This document shows positions 8,161-14,941 of a DNA stretch of 64,000 bases, one piece after another. Origin of the DNA: Pseudomonas marginalis. GTDB taxonomy: Bacteria; Pseudomonadota; Gammaproteobacteria; Pseudomonadales; Pseudomonadaceae. A program made the translations under genes and the position numbers. Below the pieces are notes generated by a model that searched no databases, was not told the DNA's origin, and saw only the letters and a program-made list of their open reading frames with translations. Each line of letters begins with the position of its first letter. Position 1 is the stretch's first letter. The stretch covers positions 372,001-436,000 of the forward strand of contig NZ_FNSU01000003.1 in NCBI RefSeq assembly GCF_900105325.1. The letters are read 5' to 3'.

Positions 8161-8934
8161 ATGAAACGACTCGAAGGTAAGAGCGCGCTGATCACCGGCT
8201 CGGCGCGCGGGATTGGCCGCGCGTTTGCCCAGGCCTATATCGCTGAAGGCGCGACCGTCGCCATCGCCGACATCAACCTGCAGCGGGCCCAGGCCACCGC
8301 CGCCGAGCTTGGCCCACAGGCCTACGCGGTAGCGATGGACGTCACCGACCAGGCTTCCATCGACAGCGCAATTGCCGCCGTGGTCGCCCAGGCCGGCAAG
8401 CTCGACATCCTGGTCAACAACGCGGCGCTGTTCGACCTGGCGCCCATCGTCGACATCAGCCGCGACAGCTTTGATCGGCTGTTCTCGATCAATGTCGCCG
8501 GCACGCTGTTCACCCTGCAAGCCGCCGCCCGGCAGATGATCTGCCAGGGTCACGGCGGCAAGATCATCAACATGGCCAGCCAGGCCGGGCGGCGTGGCGA
8601 GCCGTTGGTGGCGATCTATTGCGCGACCAAGGCGGCAGTGATCAGCCTGACGCAATCGGCGGGGCTCAACCTGATCAAGCAGGGCATCAACGTCAACGCC
8701 ATCGCCCCCGGCGTGGTGGATGGCGAGCATTGGGACGGGGTGGATGCGTTGTTCGCCAGGCATGAAGGCCTGGCGCCTGGCGAGAAGAAGCGGCGGGTGG
8801 GGGCGGAGGTGCCGTTCGGGCGGATGGGGACGGCCGAGGATTTGACCGGGATGGCGATTTTCCTGGCGTCGAAGGAGGCTGATTATGTGGTGGCCCAGAC
8901 CTACAACGTCGACGGCGGCAACTGGATGAGCTGA
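8161..8934 (+). CDS. Short-chain dehydrogenase, sorbitol (L-iditol 2-) dehydrogenase type (SmoS-like)
   Basis: A 257-residue classical SDR: cofactor motif TGSARGIG (residues 12-19), NNAALF in place of NNAG, Ser in INMASQAG, and active-site YCATK (Tyr at ~153). The sequence MKRLEGKSALITGSARGIGR and the C-terminal NVDGGNWMS closely follow the NAD-dependent sorbitol dehydrogenase SmoS, which oxidises D-glucitol to fructose (also galactitol or L-iditol). The 21-nt gap to the polyol-binding protein gene suggests one operon for sugar-alcohol use. Confidence 0.85.
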   Translation: MKRLEGKSALITGSARGIGRAFAQAYIAEGATVAIADINLQRAQATAAELGPQAYAVAMDVTDQASIDSAIAAVVAQAGKLDILVNNAALFDLAPIVDISRDSFDRLFSINVAGTLFTLQAAARQMICQGHGGKIINMASQAGRRGEPLVAIYCATKAAVISLTQSAGLNLIKQGINVNAIAPGVVDGEHWDGVDALFARHEGLAPGEKKRRVGAEVPFGRMGTAEDLTGMAIFLASKEADYVVAQTYNVDGGNWMS

Positions 8935-8954
8935 AGTCATTCCCCAATCAAAAC

Positions 8955-8980
8955 TGTGGGAGGGGGCTTGCCCCGGTACA
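8955..8980. repeat. REP-type half element, left edge of an accessory insert
   Basis: TGTGGGAGGGGGC (8955-8967) followed by TTGCCCC is the Pseudomonas REP sequence also present at 61558. The exact reverse complement of its first 13 nt occurs at 10936-10948, and the ~2 kb between differ in character from the surroundings. In the rest of this gap (8981-9099) a short hairpin with TGGCCA arms (9011-9016 and 9026-9031) is the only structure seen. Confidence 0.7.
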
Positions 8981-9099
8981 GACCGCAGACACCTTTACAT
9001 GTATGAATCATGGCCAGGAGGTAACTGGCCATGTCATGGAATCGAGAGTCCCCGATGGATCAAAAAGTCATCTGCTTGATTGCCTGCTCGACATACTGG

Positions 9100-9726
9100 C
9101 TAGCTCAAATCATGCAGGTCTCGCCCGATGGGCTGACTCAAAGACCATTCAGAAAACTTTACCCTCAACCCTTGCCGTTCCGGTGTGCAGCACATAGGGC
9201 CAACCGTATAGCTTTCCGCCTCTGGAAAGGGTGCAAGCCTGAGCAATGGCCAAGTCACGCCGTCCGTTGAGTACTGCAAGCGTAGTGCTCCATCGGAAAT
9301 GGTTAAACGAAGCCAGAAATCATTTGGGTTACCGGTGAAGCAGCTAGGCGCCCAATCCGACCGGCCTTGGGTCAGCACGCTGCTGATCATTGGCATTCCA
9401 TCGTTATATTCTATCCCCGCCTTGAGCCAAGTCTCCTCATTGAGCCTGACCATAATTCCGGCTTGATCATAGAGCTCGCGAAAATCGGCGTTAACTCTGA
9501 CCTGAGCAGTAAAGCTTCCTGAGGTTGAAAACCCTAAGAAATGTCCGCTGTCGCGTATGAATCCGTAGTGCGTTTCACGCCAGAAGTCGGTTTGGGCGTC
9601 GGTAACCATCTCCAAGGTGCCGTCAGTAAAGACTTGGCAAAGGCTCGGTTTATTCAGCCAATTAGCAGTTCGCCAAATTGACGCTTCAATGTCCTGATTG
9701 ACCTCTGCAGTCTGCTTTCTGTCCAT
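9100..9726 (-). CDS. DUF1349 domain protein, 208 aa
   Basis: Starts MDRKQTAEVNQDIEASIWRT after an excellent ribosome site (GGAGGTAACAGG). Contains DFWRETHYGFIRDSGHFLGF, then DQAGIMVRLNEETWLKAGIEY and FWLRLTISDGALRLQYSTDG, the pattern of DUF1349 beta-sandwich proteins (concanavalin-like fold, often linked to carbohydrate binding). No signal peptide. Base composition is lower in GC than neighbouring genes. The open frame runs on upstream to about 9970 without an ATG and has coding-like sequence (e.g. HWLATQIHPINC), so a longer or truncated ancestor is possible, but the ribosome site supports 9726. Confidence 0.7.
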   Translation of the reverse strand: MDRKQTAEVNQDIEASIWRTANWLNKPSLCQVFTDGTLEMVTDAQTDFWRETHYGFIRDSGHFLGFSTSGSFTAQVRVNADFRELYDQAGIMVRLNEETWLKAGIEYNDGMPMISSVLTQGRSDWAPSCFTGNPNDFWLRLTISDGALRLQYSTDGVTWPLLRLAPFPEAESYTVGPMCCTPERQGLRVKFSEWSLSQPIGRDLHDLS

Positions 9727-10008
9727 CCTGTTACCTCCACAATTTATTGGGTGGATCTGCGTTGCAAGCCAGTGCCAACGCTGCGCTTTCTTCCCTGAGT
9801 CGATTAGAAATTGCATGGTAAGCCAGTTTTGCACATCAACATGACCTTGGAGTACGAACGTCAACGTTAGCGTAGCGTGCTGCTCTGTGATGGCAGGGGA
9901 GTCAAACCAAGTCCTGTTGTCGCTTGGAGGCAGATCTTCATATGATGATCCTGGAACGCTTAGGATTACTCACTCAATTCAGTAACAGCCTGGAGGAGGC
10001 CACGGTTT

Positions 10009-10791
10009 ATGGATATCGAATTTCGCGGTAATGGTATGCGTGATAATCCGTCTGTAGGTACATGCGATGAGTACGGCGTGAGCGCAATTACCAGCGTTGA
10101 CGATCTGACCGAAGCTCGTCGTAAGATTGCTGTGGCGCACCCAGGCTTTAAACCTCTGTTCTCGCTCGATGATCTGCACCAAGCCCGCTACACCTCGGGG
10201 CATGCGCGCAACAATTTAGGGATGGACGATGCATCGGAGCAGGACATAGCGGGCTTACCTCCAGAGTGCTTCGAGAATGGTGAATACATAGGCTATCCGA
10301 CTACGAAAGCGGAGTTTGCAATCTGCTATCGCAATTTCATGAACTTGGCTGCAGTCACATCTTTCGAAGATGCTTGCGCTCATGGTTTGACACTCGATGA
10401 GCAGGCCCTGCAAGAGTGGATCGCTTACCAGAACGACCCTGTCTCTCTTCTAGAGCAGCCTCTTTCAGCGCTCCTGGTGCCCGTTCAGCAGTCTTGCCAG
10501 GCACTCGCGGCTTTCCCGAATGGCTATTTCACGTCCGACCTGGATCCTGCGAAAAACTTTGCGGTTGCGCGTCACTTTTCAGAAGCACATGGCTATGAGT
10601 TGATGGGCGTAGGTGCTTCTTACATCGGCTTCATTCGTGCTGAACCGCCTGATACATCCCTTGCTAACGTCGTAGCCAAAGACTTCTGTGCGCTCTACAA
10701 CACCAGCGATGAAGACCTACAGACACGCATTTGTGCAGTCGCACAGGCGATCTCCGGCCGGACGCATTTGTGGCTCCGTTACGTGGAATGA
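10009..10791 (+). CDS. Uncharacterised 260-aa protein with possible DUF4253-like C-terminus
   Basis: Starts MDIEFRGNGMRDNPSVGTCD behind a strong ribosome site (GGAGGAGG at 9992-9999). It has no signal peptide or membrane segment, is acidic, and lacks recognisable catalytic motifs. The last ~75 residues (ARHFSEAHGYELMGVGASYI, then a stretch ending GRTHLWLRYVE) are laid out like DUF4253, in which an 'aligned strand, Gly-rich, short acidic helix, terminal aromatic strand' pattern is seen; that match is by eye and weak. It is divergent from the DUF1349 gene, lies inside the REP-bracketed insert, and has lower GC than the flanks, which suggests transfer. Function unknown. Confidence 0.6.
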   Translation: MDIEFRGNGMRDNPSVGTCDEYGVSAITSVDDLTEARRKIAVAHPGFKPLFSLDDLHQARYTSGHARNNLGMDDASEQDIAGLPPECFENGEYIGYPTTKAEFAICYRNFMNLAAVTSFEDACAHGLTLDEQALQEWIAYQNDPVSLLEQPLSALLVPVQQSCQALAAFPNGYFTSDLDPAKNFAVARHFSEAHGYELMGVGASYIGFIRAEPPDTSLANVVAKDFCALYNTSDEDLQTRICAVAQAISGRTHLWLRYVE

Positions 10792-10805
10792 GCTCCGTGC
10801 GTATG

Positions 10806-10935
10806 GGTGCATCACTTTCCCCATACCACGAGGATCGACCGCAATGACTCGATAAGCAGCGTCCACCAGTTGGGGCATTACATAGCGCCCTGCATACCAG
10901 CTCTGCGGCCAGCCAGGAATCAGCAAGATAGGCGG
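10806..10935 (-). pseudogene. Alpha/beta hydrolase N-terminal remnant
   Basis: On the minus strand the DNA encodes PPILLIPGWPQSWYAGRY, then PQLVDAAYRVIAVDPRGMGK, which is the oxyanion-hole and strand-4 region of epoxide-hydrolase-like alpha/beta hydrolases. After GMGK the similarity stops, and no nucleophile elbow or His follows. The hydrolase-like reading begins exactly where the inverted REP half (10936-10948) ends. No start codon of its own is present. It is a broken fragment, not a functional gene. Confidence 0.65.
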
Positions 10936-10948
10936 GCCCCCTCCCACA
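10936..10948. repeat. Inverted REP half, right edge of the accessory insert
   Basis: GCCCCCTCCCACA is the exact reverse complement of 8955-8967. Pseudomonas REPs usually occur as close inverted pairs (as at 61558-61646); here the two halves are about 2 kb apart with non-core genes between them. Confidence 0.65.
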
Positions 10949-10978
10949 TTTGAACGTCATCGTCCTTGAAAAGGGCGC

Positions 10979-11671
10979 CTAGTCGGCAAAACTGCGATCA
11001 AAGAAGTAAACCGCCCCAGGCTTCAGGTTCTCCACCGTCGCCTGGGGCCTGCCGCCTTCACCCTGCTTCTTGCGCCCCGTCTCGCGCAAATATCCCGCTT
11101 CCGTCAGCTTCAACAAGCGCTGGCGAATACTGGTCTTGAGCACCGGCCGCTCCAGCACCAGGGAAAAGATCGTGGTCGCCTCCGGCGCGCTGAACTCATT
11201 GCCCAGGAACATCAGCGGCAAGCTGCTGTACAGCGTCTTGGAAAACAGGCGTTCCTGCACGGCCGCGACGATGCTGTTGTGATCGAACGGCAACTTGATG
11301 CTGCCATCGGCCACCGCCTGCAGCGGGAACCAGCCTTGATGCTCACTCGGCGCCACCTCATCCGCGACGATCGCCAGGTAGTACGTTGACGACGACCAGC
11401 AACGCGGATCGCGAAACGCATCGCCCACCGTGCCCACTTGCTCGCTCCAGGCCAGCTCCAGGCCGACCTTGCTGCTGGCGCGTAAGCGTTCCACCGCATC
11501 CTGGAGGCTCAGATCTTGCACGCCGCCATTCACCACCACCCCCGGCAACGCCCAATGCCCGGCGAAGGGCTCGGCTTCGCGCTTGTTCAGCAACAACTGG
11601 AGTTCCCCGGCGGCGCGGCAGTAGCACAGCACGCACAGGTCGACGGTATGGAGGTAGGGGCTAAGGGGCAT
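10979..11671 (-). CDS. nrtR: NrtR-type NUDIX transcriptional regulator of NAD metabolism
   Basis: A 230-residue protein with an N-terminal NUDIX fold (VDLCVLCYCRAAGELQLLLN, then AGHWALPGVVVNGGVQD) whose catalytic NUDIX box is degenerate (LQDAVERLRASSKVGLEL rather than REXXEE), as expected for the regulatory ADP-ribose-sensing NrtR group. The C-terminal ~80 residues form a winged helix (SIRQRLLKLTEAGYLRETGRKKQGEGGRP). It would repress NAD salvage genes until ADP-ribose binds. It is divergent from pncA-pncB-nadE with matching palindromes between. Start at 11671 with ribosome site AAGGACG; an upstream in-frame start was rejected. Confidence 0.9.
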   Translation of the reverse strand: MPLSPYLHTVDLCVLCYCRAAGELQLLLNKREAEPFAGHWALPGVVVNGGVQDLSLQDAVERLRASSKVGLELAWSEQVGTVGDAFRDPRCWSSSTYYLAIVADEVAPSEHQGWFPLQAVADGSIKLPFDHNSIVAAVQERLFSKTLYSSLPLMFLGNEFSAPEATTIFSLVLERPVLKTSIRQRLLKLTEAGYLRETGRKKQGEGGRPQATVENLKPGAVYFFDRSFAD

Positions 11672-11724
11672 GTGACGTCCTTCTGAACAGCGGTGGGGCA
11701 CAGTCTAACGGATCGAACAGATAT

Positions 11725-11791
11725 GTCATGTACCTGCGTCAGGATAGATAAATAAATGTTTCTTGCAATGAAAGTACATGACGTGTACTTT
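11725..11791. promoter_or_regulatory. Probable NrtR operators in the nrtR/pncA divergent promoter
   Basis: A perfect palindrome AAAGTAC-N7-GTACTTT lies at 11771-11791, 26 nt before the pncA start codon. GTCATGTAC at 11725-11733 is repeated in inverted form as GTACATGAC at 11774-11782, overlapping the palindrome. Such GTAC-centred symmetry next to nrtR is where the repressor should bind to control both directions. Confidence 0.6.
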
Positions 11792-11817
11792 TGTTTCCAG
11801 GCCACAGGAGAACCGCC

Positions 11818-12465
11818 ATGACCCTTGCGAAAACTGCCATTGCTTCATTCGACGTCGATGCCCAGAAGAGCTTCACGCCGCTGTGCCCCAACGAGTTGCC
11901 GGTGGCCGGCGGTGACCGGATCGGTGCCGAACTCAACTACATGGCCAGCCTCGCCGGCCACCGCGTCGGCAGCAAGGACGCCCACACCCCGCATGCACCC
12001 TGGGTGGTCGCCCAGCACAGCGAGATGCTCCAGCCCACCGGCCTGGTACACGCCGATGTGACCTGGGTCAGCCACTGCGTGCCGGGCACCGAAGGCTTTA
12101 CCTTGCTCGACGAGCTGCCCACGCCCTATGACTACGACTACTTCATCTGGAAGGGCGTCGAACCCGACCTGCACCCCTATGGCGCCTGCTATCACGACCT
12201 GCACGACAAACTCTCCACTGGCGTGATCGAGTACCTCAAGGCCCAGGGCGTCACTCGCGTGATCGTCGGCGGCCTGGCCCTGGACTACTGCGTCAAGACC
12301 ACCGCCTTGCAACTGCTCAAGGCCGGCCTGGAGGTGGTCCTGCACCTGCCGGCGTGCCGGGGGATCAGCGAGGAGGGCGGTGTACAGGCCGTCAATGAGT
12401 TGCTCAAGGCCGGTGCCGTCATCAGCAGCACCCGCGAAGAACTGGCCGCGATGGCCACGCGTTAA
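11818..12465 (+). CDS. pncA: Nicotinamidase (isochorismatase-like hydrolase)
   Basis: A 215-residue cysteine hydrolase. FDVDAQKSFTPLCP carries the catalytic Asp; VTWVSHCVPGTEG and FIWKGVEPDLHPYGAC (catalytic Lys) follow; VIVGGLALDYCVKTTA holds the nucleophilic Cys. It converts nicotinamide to nicotinic acid, the first step of NAD salvage in the cytoplasm. First gene of pncA-pncB-nadE (11-nt gap to pncB); ribosome site AGGAG 8 nt before the ATG. Controlled by the divergent nrtR product. Confidence 0.93.
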   Translation: MTLAKTAIASFDVDAQKSFTPLCPNELPVAGGDRIGAELNYMASLAGHRVGSKDAHTPHAPWVVAQHSEMLQPTGLVHADVTWVSHCVPGTEGFTLLDELPTPYDYDYFIWKGVEPDLHPYGACYHDLHDKLSTGVIEYLKAQGVTRVIVGGLALDYCVKTTALQLLKAGLEVVLHLPACRGISEEGGVQAVNELLKAGAVISSTREELAAMATR

Positions 12466-12476
12466 GGAGATACACC

Positions 12477-13694
12477 ATGGAAAGTGCCTACGACTACGAA
12501 GCCCCGGTGATCCAGGGCTTGCTCGACACCGACTACTACACCTTCACCATGATGCAGGCGGTGTTGCACCAGCACCCGAATGTCGATGTGGAATACAACT
12601 TCATCGTGCGCGCCAAGGAAAAGCTCGGTCACCTGATCCCCGAGTTGCGCGCCGAGCTTGAGAACATGGCCGGCCTGCAGATGCGCGAGGGCGAATTGCG
12701 CTTTCTGTTCAACCCACGCTTTCGCGAATACCTGACCCCCGACTACGAACGCTTCCTCGGCCTGTTCCGCTTCAACCTGCGCTATATCCACGTCAGCGAA
12801 GTCGACGGCCAACTGAACATCCGTGTGGTCGGGCCGATGCTGCACTGCATCATGTTCGAACAACCGGTACTGGCGCTGGTCAGCGAGCTGCGCAACCGCG
12901 CCAAATACCCCGACGTGACCCTGGAAGACGTCACCCGCAAGCTCTACCAGAAGTTCGACTGGCTGGAGAAAAACCTCAGCCGCGAGGAGTTGGCCGACCT
13001 GCGCGTCTCCGATTTTTCCACGCGCCGGCGCCTGTCGTTCAAGGCCCAGCGCGAAGTGGTGGACATCATGCGCCGCGACTTCCCCGGCCAGTTCGTCGGC
13101 ACCAGCAATGCGCACCTGGCTTACGAATTCGACCTGCCGCTGATCGGCACCATGGCTCACCAGTGGATGATGGTGCATCAGCAACTGGGGCGGTTGCGCG
13201 AAAGCCAGAACGCCGGCCTGGAAAACTGGGTGCGTGAATACCGCGGCCGCCTGGGCATTGCCTTGACCGACACCATCAGCACCGATTTTTTCCTCAAGGA
13301 TTTCGACCTGTACTTCGCTAAGCTCTATGACGGCCTGCGCCAGGACTCCGGTGATCCCATCGCCTGGGCCGACAAGGTGCTGGCCCGCTACAAACAGCTG
13401 GGTATCGACCCGATGACCAAGGACCTGATGTTCTCCGACGGCCTGAACTTCGAAAAGTGCCTGCCGATCCTGCGGCACATCCGTGGCAAGGCCAGGTTCG
13501 GTTTCGGCATGGGCACCAGTCTGGCTTGCGATGTGGAAGGCGTCGAGCCGCTGAGCATCGTCATGAAGCTGGTGCGCGTACACGGCGAACCGGTGGTGAA
13601 GTTCTCCGATGACCCGGTGAAGAACGTCTGCGAAGACCCCTCGTTTTTGCAGTACGCAGCGAAGGTATTCAATGTCGGCAACGTGGAGGTGTGA
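12477..13694 (+). CDS. pncB: Nicotinate phosphoribosyltransferase
   Basis: A 405-residue protein of normal family length. It starts MESAYDYEAPVIQGLLDTDY YTFTM with the family's LLDTDYYTFTM motif, and has FVGTSNAHLAYEFDLPLIGTMAHQ (autophosphorylated His region), ISTDFFLKDF, and YDGLRQDSGDPIAWADK (PRPP/NAMN site). It makes nicotinate mononucleotide from nicotinate and PRPP with ATP. It is between pncA and nadE; its stop is 1 nt from the nadE start, so the two are translationally close. Confidence 0.95.
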   Translation: MESAYDYEAPVIQGLLDTDYYTFTMMQAVLHQHPNVDVEYNFIVRAKEKLGHLIPELRAELENMAGLQMREGELRFLFNPRFREYLTPDYERFLGLFRFNLRYIHVSEVDGQLNIRVVGPMLHCIMFEQPVLALVSELRNRAKYPDVTLEDVTRKLYQKFDWLEKNLSREELADLRVSDFSTRRRLSFKAQREVVDIMRRDFPGQFVGTSNAHLAYEFDLPLIGTMAHQWMMVHQQLGRLRESQNAGLENWVREYRGRLGIALTDTISTDFFLKDFDLYFAKLYDGLRQDSGDPIAWADKVLARYKQLGIDPMTKDLMFSDGLNFEKCLPILRHIRGKARFGFGMGTSLACDVEGVEPLSIVMKLVRVHGEPVVKFSDDPVKNVCEDPSFLQYAAKVFNVGNVEV

Positions 13695-13695
13695 C

Positions 13696-14502
13696 ATGCA
13701 GGAACGTATCGCGCAGGAACTCAACATCGATCGCACATTGGTGAAGGGCGGTGAAGCCCAGGAAATCCAACGGCGCCTCGACTTCATCAAGACCACCTTG
13801 CGCCATTCAGGCTGCAAGGCCCTGGTACTGGGCATCAGCGGCGGCGTCGACTCCCTCACCGCTGGGCGCCTGTGCCAACTGGCGGTGGAGCAACTGCGGG
13901 CCGAGGACTACGCCGCGCGCTTTATCGCCATGCGCCTGCCCTACAAGACCCAGGCCGATGAGAGCGATGCCCAGGCCTCGCTGGATTTCATCACCCCGGA
14001 CCACATCGACACCCTGAACATCGCCGCCAGCGTCGACGGCCTGATGGCCAGCCTCAGCGCCACCGAAGCCAGCGCCGCCCAGGTGGATTTCATCAAGGGC
14101 AACGTCAAGGCCCGCACCCGCATGATCGCCCAGTACGCCGTGGCCAACCTGCACAACGGTCTGGTGGTCGGCACCGACCATGGCGCCGAAGCATTGATGG
14201 GCTTCTTCACCAAATTCGGCGACGGCGCCTGCGACCTGGCCCCGCTGTCGGGCCTGACCAAGACCCAGGTGCGCCTGCTGGCCAGTGCCCTCGGCGCCCC
14301 GGCGAACCTGGTGCACAAGCAGCCCACGGCCGACCTCGAAGAGCTGGCGCCGGGCAAGCTGGATGAACAGGCCTATGGCTGCACGTACGAGGAGATCGAT
14401 GCGTACCTGATGGGTGAGCCGGTGAGTGAGCGGGTGAGGGACATCGTGGAACGCGCCTACCTGAAGACCGCCCACAAACGTGCGTTACCCATCGCCCCAT
14501 GA
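13696..14502 (+). CDS. nadE: NH3-dependent NAD+ synthetase
   Basis: A 268-residue enzyme lacking the glutaminase domain, so ammonia-dependent. The PP-loop ATP-binding motif is LGISGGVDSLTAGRL near residue 45; NVKARTRMIAQYAVANLHNGLVVGTDHGAEALMGFFTKFGDG is the conserved adenylate-binding and P2 region, and HKQPTADLEEL follows. It amidates nicotinate adenine dinucleotide to NAD+, closing the salvage route. The ATG at 13696 lies 1 nt after the pncB stop; an in-frame start at 13672 would overlap pncB. Confidence 0.95.
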   Translation: MQERIAQELNIDRTLVKGGEAQEIQRRLDFIKTTLRHSGCKALVLGISGGVDSLTAGRLCQLAVEQLRAEDYAARFIAMRLPYKTQADESDAQASLDFITPDHIDTLNIAASVDGLMASLSATEASAAQVDFIKGNVKARTRMIAQYAVANLHNGLVVGTDHGAEALMGFFTKFGDGACDLAPLSGLTKTQVRLLASALGAPANLVHKQPTADLEELAPGKLDEQAYGCTYEEIDAYLMGEPVSERVRDIVERAYLKTAHKRALPIAP

Positions 14503-14528
14503 TCGTTCCACGTAGCGTGGGAATGATC
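14501..14528. repeat. Pseudomonas-type short palindromic repeat after nadE
   Basis: GATCGTTCCACG and GTGGGAATGATC flank a 4-nt loop, overlapping the nadE stop codon. The GTTCC...GTGGGAATG form is a common dispersed Pseudomonas palindrome and may serve as the terminator of the NAD operon. Confidence 0.55.
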
Positions 14529-14817
14529 AACTCGCCGTCTGCAAGTAACTGTGCATCGCGTCCACCCGTGCTCGGGTCTTGTCGGTGGTCGGCGTAGTCG
14601 GGCTCGACGGAATCTGGTCGCCTTCTTCCAATGCCGGTGCCTGAGCCTCGGCGGCCAGAAACAAGGCGTTGAGTTTCTGCGCCCGTTCCGGCTGGTCATT
14701 GCGTGCGACCACGCGTGCGGCTACGTTGAGCAGCACCGCGCCTTCCTTGGACTGTGCATATTCCATCGGCACGCCGAGCCGTTTTTGAGTGGCGACCTGA
14801 GTCGGGGTGACGCTGAA
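14527..14817 (-). pseudogene. Remnant of an ABC substrate-binding protein (C-terminal part)
   Basis: The minus strand encodes SVTPTQVATQKRLGVPMEYA, then SKEGAVLLNVAARVVARNDQPERAQKLNALFLAAEAQAPALEEGD and a tail ending MHSYLQTAS with a stop. This is the layout of the last ~95 residues of a family-1/8 periplasmic binding protein (spermidine/putrescine type: 'Gly-Val-Pro ... Glu-Gly-Ala ... Gln-Lys ... Ala-Gln'). The N-terminal two-thirds are absent, and the upstream sequence does not continue in any frame that I can recognise. It is a decayed fragment between nadE and the MATE gene. Confidence 0.5.
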
Positions 14818-14905
14818 GATCCAATGTGGGCATCGGAACCAGCGAGTGTTGGCGCCCCATCCATCATGCAAAGCGCAGGAAGATAGGATCCAATTACGGT
14901 ATAAC

Positions 14906-14940
14906 CCTCGGACGCTTTAGTTTTCCGAGGCCCCGTTTTT
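14906..14940 (+). terminator. Terminator-like hairpin abutting the MATE start codon
   Basis: CCTCGGA (14906-14912) pairs with TCCGAGG (14924-14930) and is followed by CCCCGTTTTT ending at 14940, one base before the MATE ATG's C. It may end upstream transcription or act as a leader attenuator; no ribosome site is visible after it. Confidence 0.55.
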
Positions 14941-14941
14941 C

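Noticed and set aside
9003..9197. Small plus-strand frame near the REP half
   Set aside because: Overlaps the better supported DUF1349 gene on the other strand, no ribosome site, no recognisable sequence.
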